From NCBI RefSeq assembly GCF_900109355.1, contig NZ_FOBF01000005.1, forward strand, positions 124,001-188,000: a stretch of 64,000 bases of DNA. Reading direction: 5' to 3'. A program made the position numbers and the translations under genes. Under the pieces are notes generated by a model, which saw nothing but the letters and a program-made list of their open reading frames with translations, had not been told where the DNA came from and made no database searches. Positions 57,286-64,000 of the stretch are shown here, one piece after another (within the stretch, counting starts at the first letter, position 1; each line of letters begins with the position of its first letter). The stretch comes from Nonomuraea pusilla (lineage in GTDB: Bacteria > Actinomycetota > Actinomycetes > Streptosporangiales > Streptosporangiaceae).

Positions 57286-59097
57286 TCAGCGCCTCAGCTC
57301 CTCGACGGCGCGCAGCGCGGCCGTGACGGCCGCCTCCGGGCCCGTCCACGGCACCGCGTCCGAGCCCGCCACCGCGATCCTGCCGAACCTCCCGGGCGCC
57401 GCGTCCGACGGGAACGGCCCGTCGGGGGCGAAGGAGTGCCACGGCCTGCGGTACTCCGGCGCCCGCCCGTGCCCCCAGCGGTGCACGGCGATCGACTCGA
57501 TGTCCCTGGCCGGGTCGAACCCGGCGGGCCCGAGCAGCCGGGCGAGCTGCTCACGCACGGTGAACTCCATGTGCGCGTACGGCGTGCGCAGCAGCGCCCG
57601 CCTGCCCGCCGCCGCGCCCTCGTCGGGCCCCAGCTCGGAGCGGCACGGGGTGGCCAGCAGCCTGACGACGCCCGGCCCGCCGCCGTCCTCGGCGCCGCCG
57701 TTCTCAGGGCCGCCGTCCTCCAGCTCGGTCACGCACCAGTACGCCCCCGTCCAGCGCGTCCTGGACACGCCGAGCCGCCGCCAGGCCCCCCGGTCGCGGA
57801 CCCGTACGGCGGCGTCGAGCAGGGGCAGCCGCACCGCGCGCCGCAGCGCCTCCCGCCGCCGCTCCGGCAGCTCCGGCACCAGGTACGGCACCATCGCGCC
57901 CTGGCAGGCGAGGATCACCGAGCCCGCGCCCACCGCCAGCACCCGGTGGCCGTCGAAGTACGCCACGGTGGCCGACGACGCCGACCCCGGGTCGCCGTCG
58001 TTGCGCACCGAGACCACGGGGCTGGACGGCCGCAGCCGCACCTGGTGCCCCGTCCGGCCTGGGCCGCCGCCGCCGGCCACGGCGCGGGTCATCGCGCGGA
58101 CGAGGGATTCCTCGCCGCCGCGCACGCGGTACAGCTCACGGTTCCACTCCCGCTCCACGGTGGGCGAGTTGAACCTGGACGGCTCGGACCTGTCGAGCCC
58201 CAGCCCCTGGAAGCCGGGGTAGCCGCGCGAGGCCCAGGCGTCGATCGCGCCGAGGCACCTGGTGCTGCACCCCCACCTGGCGTTCGGCAGGGTGCGCAGG
58301 AACCGTTCGACGTCCGGGTGCACGCGGCAGACCCGCAGCAGGAAGTCCGAGTACGTCAGCCCGGCCAGCCGCTCCTGCTTCTCCCGCGCGGGCAGGCCGG
58401 GGAACCAGTCGGGCGGGTTCTCGCACAGCATGACCAGGTCGCGCCTGGCCGCGTCGGCGACGGGCAGCCGGGCGGCCAGCCGTTCGGCGGGCAGGCCGGG
58501 GGTGAGCTTGACCAGGGTCTCCACGGGGAAGGTCTCGCGGTCGCACATCACGCTGTCGGCCTGGCGGGAGGCGGGCGCCGCCCGTTCCAGCCCGACGCCG
58601 AGGTCGTCGAGCAGCGCCCTGCCCTCGTGCGTCCACGCGGAGGGCGGGTCGAGCAGCGCGGAGCCGCGGCCGGCCGCGTCGGGTGAGGGGGTCTTGAGCT
58701 CGTCGTGGGCGTCGAGGACGAGGACGCGCGCGCCGGGCTCGGCGCGCAGCCACGCGAACGCCGCGCTCATCCCGCTCAGGCCGCCGCCGACCACGACGAG
58801 GTCGTAGCGCTCGCCGGTGTCCTCGGGCCGGCCCGCGTACTCCCAGAACCGGCCGTCGCGCAGGGCGTGGGGCACGCTGAGCGCCTGCGCGGTGTCGCCG
58901 AGCGGCGCGGCGCACGGCCCGCCGGTGACCGCCACGGGAGCCGTGGGGGCGGTGGGGGCCGCGCCGGCGGGGTTCCGCCCGGAGGAGCCGGGGCCGAGCA
59001 GCGAGCCCGCCACCGCGGCGACAGCCACGCCGTCGAAGAAGTCGCGGCGGGAAATGCGGCGGTCCATCCCGAGGTCACGCGGATTCCAGTGGCTCAT
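57286..59097 (-). CDS. Tat-exported FAD oxidoreductase (spermidine dehydrogenase-like)
   Basis: 603 residues from ATG 59097. Twin-arginine signal DRRISRRDFFDGVAVAAVAG. Then ALRDGRFWEYAG and the FAD motif LVVVGGGLSGMSAAFAWLRA, LDAHDELK, and the C-terminal FAD/Gly loop. The start pattern RRDFF-N/D-G plus HALRDGRF is that of SpdH-type spermidine dehydrogenases. A low-complexity DGGPENGGAEDGGGPG insert is present. The last ~25 bp (tcagctcctcgacggc) are duplicated just beyond the stop. Confidence 0.82.
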   Translation of the reverse strand: MSHWNPRDLGMDRRISRRDFFDGVAVAAVAGSLLGPGSSGRNPAGAAPTAPTAPVAVTGGPCAAPLGDTAQALSVPHALRDGRFWEYAGRPEDTGERYDLVVVGGGLSGMSAAFAWLRAEPGARVLVLDAHDELKTPSPDAAGRGSALLDPPSAWTHEGRALLDDLGVGLERAAPASRQADSVMCDRETFPVETLVKLTPGLPAERLAARLPVADAARRDLVMLCENPPDWFPGLPAREKQERLAGLTYSDFLLRVCRVHPDVERFLRTLPNARWGCSTRCLGAIDAWASRGYPGFQGLGLDRSEPSRFNSPTVEREWNRELYRVRGGEESLVRAMTRAVAGGGGPGRTGHQVRLRPSSPVVSVRNDGDPGSASSATVAYFDGHRVLAVGAGSVILACQGAMVPYLVPELPERRREALRRAVRLPLLDAAVRVRDRGAWRRLGVSRTRWTGAYWCVTELEDGGPENGGAEDGGGPGVVRLLATPCRSELGPDEGAAAGRRALLRTPYAHMEFTVREQLARLLGPAGFDPARDIESIAVHRWGHGRAPEYRRPWHSFAPDGPFPSDAAPGRFGRIAVAGSDAVPWTGPEAAVTAALRAVEELRR

Positions 59098-59404
59098 GCG
59101 GCGATCATCAGAGTCCGGCCAAAAGCCGCAGTCATGCCGCGCAGCGCTTGGAGAAACATTTTGCGGTGCCTGTTGTCGGTGAATGCCTCTTCGGGTCGTC
59201 CCTGGCGGGAAAGGCCGGGCCGGGCAGTGGACGGCTGCTGCGGCCCGCTGGCACGGCACCCGGGCAGGAAGCATCCACAAAGGGCGCAAAATTGAAAATA
59301 CTTCCTGTGTTCGCCGAATCCCGTGAATAGCGACGTTGCCCGGCTCGCCGCCTGCCGTTTCCTCTAGCTTTTTGTCAAAGCCGCACGAGTGAAATGGAGA
59401 ACGT
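59098..59404. other. Gene-free divergent promoter region
   Basis: Between the Tat flavoenzyme and the lipoprotein gene. It is the least GC-rich stretch locally; ctagctttttgtcaaag near 59366 and ggagaacgt precede the lipoprotein start. No RNA gene or palindrome stands out. Confidence 0.5.
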
Positions 59405-60094
59405 ATGCATAAGGCCATCTCCGGGATATGCCTCACGATGCTGGCCGTCGCCGGATGCGCGTCCGGCCAGGCCGCCGAGGCCCCGGCGAAGCAGGACGCC
59501 GCCACGGGCGCCACCGCCGCCGCCGTCGCGCCCGCCGAGGCCGCCAAGCTGCGCGCGGCCCTGCTGCCCGCGCCCAAGGGCATGCGCGTCACGTACGGGC
59601 CCGAGACCGGCGTCTTCGGCGGCCTGAAGTCCACCCAGCAGGGGCTCGCCGCCATCCGCCAGTCCAAGCTGGAGCGGCCCGAGTGCGGAGCGGCCACCCA
59701 GCTCGACGCCACCAAGCTCGCCCAGGCCCCGGCCGCCGTCATCTCCTTCGCCACCGAGGGCGGCTCGCTCACGCAGGCCGTGGTCTCGGCGACGCCCGAC
59801 GCGTTCCCCGCGCCGCTGCCCAAGCAGTGCGCCTCCTACCAGGCCGAGGTCGACGGCACCAGGGTCACCTACCGCACGAAGGCGCTCGACATGCCGAAGC
59901 ACGGCGACCAGTCGCGCGCCTACATCACCACCGCCATGCGGGGCAAGGGCGACGACGCGCAGGTCGGCACCGTCGCCATCCGCCGCGGCGACCTCATCAC
60001 CACCATGATCCTCGTCGGCAAGAAGTTGAAGCCGAGAGGCCTGTACGAGCTCGGCCGCATGGCCGACCAGAACCTCGCGCGGGTCACCAGATAG
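59405..60094 (+). CDS. Predicted lipoprotein (PknH/LppA-like sensor fold)
   Basis: 229 residues from ATG 59405. Signal ISGICLTMLAVAG with lipobox VAGC, Ala-rich linker, then an extracellular domain with two Cys (PECGAATQLD; KQCASYQAEVDG) and strands VISFATEGGSLTQAVVSATP and RVTYRTKALDM. The spacing of the Cys pair and the QAV/ATP pattern recall PknH-type extracellular domains. No catalytic motif. The next gene follows after 87 bp. Confidence 0.78.
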   Translation: MHKAISGICLTMLAVAGCASGQAAEAPAKQDAATGATAAAVAPAEAAKLRAALLPAPKGMRVTYGPETGVFGGLKSTQQGLAAIRQSKLERPECGAATQLDATKLAQAPAAVISFATEGGSLTQAVVSATPDAFPAPLPKQCASYQAEVDGTRVTYRTKALDMPKHGDQSRAYITTAMRGKGDDAQVGTVAIRRGDLITTMILVGKKLKPRGLYELGRMADQNLARVTR

Positions 60095-60181
60095 CGCCCG
60101 GCCGGTGCGCGGCCGGTGCGCACCCGGTCAGCGAGCTCCACGAGGCTCGAAGCCGTCGAACCCCGACGACGAGGAGTCCCG

Positions 60182-61345
60182 ATGAGCAAGAGCGTCCTGA
60201 TCTCCGGCGCCGGCCTGGCCGGCCCCGCCCTGGCGTACTGGCTGGCCCGCACGGGCCACCGGGTCACGGTCGTGGAGCGCGCCCCCGCGCTGCGCGAGGG
60301 CGGCCAGAACGTCGACTTCCGTGGCGAGGCCCACCTCACCATGCTGCGCAGGATGGGCGTCCTGGAGGAGATCCGCCGCTGGCGGACCGACCCGGGGCCG
60401 CTGCACCTGATCGGCCGCGACGGGGCCAGGCGGGTCAGCCTGCCCGCCTCCTTCACGGGCGGGCAGGTGGAGATCGCCCGCGGCGACCTGAGCCGCCTGC
60501 TGTACGACATGTCCAAGGACGCCGCCGAGTACGTCTTCGGCGACGCGATCGCCTCGATGACGGAGACGGCCGGCGGCGTGGACGTCGCCTTCGACGGCGG
60601 CGCCAGGCGAACCTTCGACCTGGTGGTCGGCGCCGACGGCCTGCACAGCGGCGTGCGCCGGCTGGCGTTCGGCCCCGAAGAGCGCCACATCCGCCCGTCC
60701 GGCTACCACGTCGCGCTGTTCTCCGTCCCCGACCTCCTCGCGCTGGGCAACGAGTCGCTGCTCTACAGCGAGCCCGGCAGGGGGGTGGCGTTGAGCGCCG
60801 ACTCCGCGCTGTGCGTGTTCCACCCAGGCCCGCTCGACTACCACCGCCGCGACACCGGCCGGCAGCGGCGCATCGTCGCCGACGCGCTGCGCGGCATGGG
60901 GTGGGAGGTCCCGAAGGTGCTGGCGGCGCTGGACGACGCGTCCTCGTTCTACTTCGACCAGATCGGCATGGTCCGCATGGACGCGTTCACGAGGGGCCGG
61001 TTCGCGCTCGTCGGCGACGCCGGGTACGGCGCCACGATGGGCGGCATGGGCGCCGGCATGTCGCTGATCGCCGCGTACGTCCTGGCCGGGGAGCTCGCGG
61101 CGGCCGGGGGCGACCACGTCACCGCCTTCGCCCGCTACCAGGAGGTGATCGCGCCGTACGCGAAGGCGTGCCAGCGCTTGGCGGGCAACGCCGGGTCGTT
61201 CTTCGCGCCGCGGACGGCCAGGGGCATCCGCATGCGAGATGCCGCGCACAAGGTGCTCACCCGGCCGATGTTCATGGGCTACCTCGACCGCCTCACCACG
61301 AAGGCGGCCGACGCGATCACGCTCAAGGACTACCCGATCAGATGA
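60182..61345 (+). CDS. FAD-dependent monooxygenase
   Basis: 387 residues from ATG 60182 (gacgaggag upstream). FAD motif SVLISGAGLAGPALAYWLAR, mid-domain DG motif VVGADGLHSGVRRLAFG and C-terminal FALVGDAGYGATMGGMGAGM. The group includes TetX-like and PHBH-type hydroxylases. The last 8 bp overlap the stop of the convergent glycosyltransferase gene. Substrate unknown. Confidence 0.92.
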   Translation: MSKSVLISGAGLAGPALAYWLARTGHRVTVVERAPALREGGQNVDFRGEAHLTMLRRMGVLEEIRRWRTDPGPLHLIGRDGARRVSLPASFTGGQVEIARGDLSRLLYDMSKDAAEYVFGDAIASMTETAGGVDVAFDGGARRTFDLVVGADGLHSGVRRLAFGPEERHIRPSGYHVALFSVPDLLALGNESLLYSEPGRGVALSADSALCVFHPGPLDYHRRDTGRQRRIVADALRGMGWEVPKVLAALDDASSFYFDQIGMVRMDAFTRGRFALVGDAGYGATMGGMGAGMSLIAAYVLAGELAAAGGDHVTAFARYQEVIAPYAKACQRLAGNAGSFFAPRTARGIRMRDAAHKVLTRPMFMGYLDRLTTKAADAITLKDYPIR

Positions 61346-63374
61346 GGACGTGGTCGTCCGGGCGGCCGACGAAGGAGAACTGCGCGTTCCTCGTCAGCTT
61401 GATGTGGTCGGCCTGCCAGGTGTGCATGGAGGCGTCGGCGCTGCGCCAGTAGACGAAGTTGAAGCGGTCGGCCGAGTAGATCTTGACCCTGTCCTCCTTC
61501 AGCCGCCTGACCAGGTGGGTGTCCTCGCCCCGGGTGATGTCGGCGAACGGGTACTCGCGGAACATCCCGGCCTTGCCGAGGAACGTGCCGCCCTGCACGA
61601 GCCAGGAGTAGCGGTGCTCCAGGCCGGGCAGCCGCAGCATCGTGGTGTTGATCCCCTCGAAGTAGGCGTAGTGGGCGCCCTTGCCGACCAGTTCGGCGTC
61701 GGAGTAGTCGAAGGCCCGCACGAGGTCCGACAGGTAGTGGTCGCCGTAGAGGTTGTCGTCGTCCATCTTGGCGATGAGCTCGCCCTCGGCGGCGGCGATG
61801 CCGAGGTTCATGCAGGCGCCGAGCGACAGCTCTGCGTCGGCGGGCAGCACGACGACGTCGGTGATGCCGGCCATGCGCGCCTTGTCGGCGACGACGACGG
61901 GGTCGATGTCGAGGCCGTGCAGGACCATGACGAGCTGGAGCGGCCGGTGGATCTGCCGGGCGACGGAGGAGATCGCGTGCTCGATCTGGGAGGCGCGGTT
62001 GGTGGGCAGCACCACGGAGATCGAGCGGGAGCGCGGCTGCACCGGCCTGCCGAGGAGGCGCAGGATCTGGTCCACGCGGTGGGAGAACAGGTGCTTGTCG
62101 AACACCTCCCGCATGGCGAGGTGGCCGGTGCGGGCCCGCAGCTCGGGGCTGTTGATCAGGTGCAGCACCTGGTTGTACGACTCGACCGGTTCGCGCGCGA
62201 TCGGGACGAGGTCGCCGAACGTCTCCTCGATGGCCCGTGACCAGCCGGACACGACGGGCGTGGCGCAGGCCGACAGCTCGAAGACCCGGCGCGCGCACAT
62301 GGTGGGCGAGTCCAGCACCGAGTTGACGTTGAGGAACACCTTGTACATCCGGTACGCGGCGAGCATCTGGTCGTAGGGCAGCTCGCCGACGATGTGCGGC
62401 CGGTACTTGGCGGGCCAGGCGTACTTCTCGTCCACCTCGCCGTTGCGGGCGAAGATGTGCAGGCCCAGCTCGCGCACCGGGTCGAGCACGACTTCCATCT
62501 GCTCGCGGCGCTCGGGGTGCTTGTCGCGGAAGTACATCCCGCCGAACACGACGTCGTGCAGGCGGCCCTGCTTCTGCTGGATGGGGTTGTGCACGCGCGG
62601 CTGGGCGGCGAACTGGAGGACGTCCACCCGGTCGTGGCCCAGAGTTTCCCGATATTTCGGCACCATGTCGCCGTCGCACGTGAACACGTAGTCGAACAGC
62701 TTGGCGGTGTCGATGAAGAAGTCGAAGTTGGGCGGGTCCTCCTTGTTCCAGAAGACCGTGGGGATGCCCTCCTGCCGGCACCAGGCGACCAGCTCGCGCA
62801 GCGGCTCCTTGGGGGCGTTGGTGCCGGTCATCTGGTAGCGCCAGCGGCCCTGGTTGCCGTGCCAGGCCGACTCGCAGAACAGCAGGTCGGGACGCTTCTC
62901 CGCGAAGATCTCTGGCCAGTCCTTGAGCCCGAACTCGATCTGGTCCCACTCGTAGCGGAAGGCCATCCTGGAGAAGTCGTCGAGGATGACGGCGACCTTG
63001 AGGTCGGGCCGGTTGACCGGGCCGAGCGGCCACTTCACCGGCGGGATCTCGACGGGCGGCGGGCGGTGGGCGGCGGTCTCGGCCACCTCGGTGACCGGCG
63101 CGGGCGGCTTCGGGGCGCGGTCCTTCGACCGCACGGCCTCGACGATCTTCCCCGGGTTCTTGGAGCCCAGGGCCTCGCCCAGCTTGAACGTCCGCTTCGC
63201 CTGGGTGGCCTCCAGCTTCCAGGCGGCGTACGCGGCCTTGGCCTCGGCGATCTCCAGCCGCCGCCGCAGCTCCCTGATCTCGGCCTCGTAGCGCTCGACG
63301 ACCTTGCGCTCCTCGGGCAGCCAGTTGACGGGCCCGAGCCGCTGGAACGTGGGCTCTTCTGGGGTTTCGGCCAT
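61338..63374 (-). CDS. Two-domain glycosyltransferase (GT4-like + GT2)
   Basis: 678 residues from ATG 63374 (ATG 63410 also possible). A coiled-coil head (VVERYEAEIRELRRRLEIAE) is followed by a GT-B-like domain (KVAVILDDFSRMAFRYEWDQ; FELSACATPVVSGWSRAIEE) and then a GT-A domain with VVLPTNRASQIEHAISSVAR and the DXD motif KMDDDNLYGDHYLSDLVRAF. Such proteins build teichoic-type or other surface glycopolymers. Together with the WecB gene upstream on the same strand this is the start of a cell-surface polysaccharide locus. Confidence 0.88.
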   Translation of the reverse strand: MAETPEEPTFQRLGPVNWLPEERKVVERYEAEIRELRRRLEIAEAKAAYAAWKLEATQAKRTFKLGEALGSKNPGKIVEAVRSKDRAPKPPAPVTEVAETAAHRPPPVEIPPVKWPLGPVNRPDLKVAVILDDFSRMAFRYEWDQIEFGLKDWPEIFAEKRPDLLFCESAWHGNQGRWRYQMTGTNAPKEPLRELVAWCRQEGIPTVFWNKEDPPNFDFFIDTAKLFDYVFTCDGDMVPKYRETLGHDRVDVLQFAAQPRVHNPIQQKQGRLHDVVFGGMYFRDKHPERREQMEVVLDPVRELGLHIFARNGEVDEKYAWPAKYRPHIVGELPYDQMLAAYRMYKVFLNVNSVLDSPTMCARRVFELSACATPVVSGWSRAIEETFGDLVPIAREPVESYNQVLHLINSPELRARTGHLAMREVFDKHLFSHRVDQILRLLGRPVQPRSRSISVVLPTNRASQIEHAISSVARQIHRPLQLVMVLHGLDIDPVVVADKARMAGITDVVVLPADAELSLGACMNLGIAAAEGELIAKMDDDNLYGDHYLSDLVRAFDYSDAELVGKGAHYAYFEGINTTMLRLPGLEHRYSWLVQGGTFLGKAGMFREYPFADITRGEDTHLVRRLKEDRVKIYSADRFNFVYWRSADASMHTWQADHIKLTRNAQFSFVGRPDDHVLI

Positions 63375-63440
63375 GGGGTACTCGCCTATCGCATCGCGGA
63401 GGAATGTCATGTTACGCCGGGAGTCACCCCGTATGGGGGG

Positions 63441-64000
63441 CTATTCGGCGCGCCGGCCCTGCGAGGCGGGCGACAGGTTGTCCCCCTTCAGCCAGGCCGC
63501 GATCACGCGGGCGATCCTCGGGCCGGCCTCGCCGTCCCAGAGCACGGGCAGCTCGCCCGCGGGCGTGGCCGCGCCGTCCGCCAGCGCCTTCTCCGCCGCG
63601 GCGGGCAGCAGGGCGGGCGTGACCAGGCGGTTCGTGCCGTGGGTGACCGTGATCGGCCGCTCGGTGTTGGGCCGCACCGTCAGGCACGGGACGCCCAGCA
63701 TGGTCGTCTCCTCCTGGACGCCGCCCGAGTCGGTGACGACGAGCGCGGCCCCGCGGACGAGTGAGAGGAAGTCCACATAGCCGAGCGGGTCGACGACCTT
63801 CACGGTCGGGCCGTCCACGAGGCCCGCCTCGGCCAGCCTGGTACGTCCGCGCGGGTGGATCGGCACGACGACCGGGACCAGGCGCGACACCTCCAGCACC
63901 GCGTCCACCAGCTCCTTGGCCGCCTCGGGGGAGTCCACGTTGGCGGGGCGGTGCAGGGTGGCGACGGCGTACCTCCCCGTCAGGCCGAGCCGCTCGGCCA
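63441..64000 (-). CDS. wecB: UDP-N-acetylglucosamine 2-epimerase (non-hydrolysing), 3' part
   Basis: Only the C-terminal ~186 residues lie in the window; the gene continues past 64000. Family motifs: ATLHRPANVDSPEAAKELVD, PIHPRGRTRL, VDPLGYVDFLSLVRGAALVV, TDSGGVQEETTMLGVPCLTV and RPNTERPITVTHGTN. It converts UDP-GlcNAc to UDP-ManNAc for surface polymers. It stops at 63441, 67 bp before the glycosyltransferase start. Confidence 0.93.
   Translation of the reverse strand, partial: AERLGLTGRYAVATLHRPANVDSPEAAKELVDAVLEVSRLVPVVVPIHPRGRTRLAEAGLVDGPTVKVVDPLGYVDFLSLVRGAALVVTDSGGVQEETTMLGVPCLTVRPNTERPITVTHGTNRLVTPALLPAAAEKALADGAATPAGELPVLWDGEAGPRIARVIAAWLKGDNLSPASQGRRAE

Noticed and set aside
1-64000. 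CRISPR arrays
   Set aside because: No set of identical short repeats with equal-length unique spacers was found; tandem arrays present have no spacers.
1-64000. rRNA operon or complete prophage/ICE
   Set aside because: No rRNA, capsid, terminase, relaxase or FtsK/TraB-like gene is seen; only integrase remnants remain.

Overview
The window is very GC-rich and gene-dense. It has frequent GTG/TTG starts, ATGA/GTGA start-stop overlaps, SigE-family ECF sigma factors, conservon (cvn) operons, a SpoIIE-type phosphatase and many TetR/MarR regulators. This points to a filamentous actinomycete; a Streptosporangiales (Nonomuraea-like) origin is my inference. It reads as chromosomal accessory and secondary territory: one tRNA, no ribosomal or replication core.

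Layout. 1-690: repeat-rich non-coding DNA. 691-3801: a four-gene operon of a polyproline membrane protein, an Lgt-like integral membrane protein, a radical SAM enzyme of the Tes/MJ0619 type and a small membrane protein; I read it as a candidate lipid-modifying system. 3841-9463: MaoC hydratase, an AAA-type ATPase preceded by a LexA-like box, a MauE/DPBB pair, an ECF sigma factor overlapping a convergent MarR gene, and YceI. 9674-14317: tRNA-Ser(GCU) followed by a decayed integrative element; the 3' half of the tRNA recurs at 14123, and each copy abuts an integrase 3' end. 14318-23600: decaying DNA with several pseudogenes, plus TetR/membrane protein, sigma factor/propeller and pentapeptide-repeat genes. 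22604-26258: hydrolase and two DJ-1/GlxA-type genes. 26339-28856: a uracil-DNA-glycosylase-fold/ADP-ribosyltransferase fusion divergent from a macro-domain gene. 28927-41660: asparagine synthase, DedA, methyltransferase, two-component system, phosphatase, SDR, TetR genes, GNAT fusion, class V aminotransferase and MFS transporter. 41955-50977: MarR with a nonsense-interrupted prolyl iminopeptidase, lipoprotein, HxlR/FMN reductase, B12-type radical SAM, VOC/MarR, xylulokinase and DUF998. 51039-57076: two convergent conservons, one incomplete (A and C only) and one complete (A-B-C-D). 57286-64000: Tat-exported flavoenzyme, lipoprotein, flavin monooxygenase, two-domain glycosyltransferase and the 3' part of a UDP-GlcNAc 2-epimerase.

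The two most interesting loci are the ART/macro pair (an ADP-ribosylation writer with a DNA-repair-type fold, facing a probable eraser or reader) and the Lgt-like/Tes-like operon (a possible lipid-coupling pathway). All functions are inferred from sequence motifs read by eye; no database search was run.
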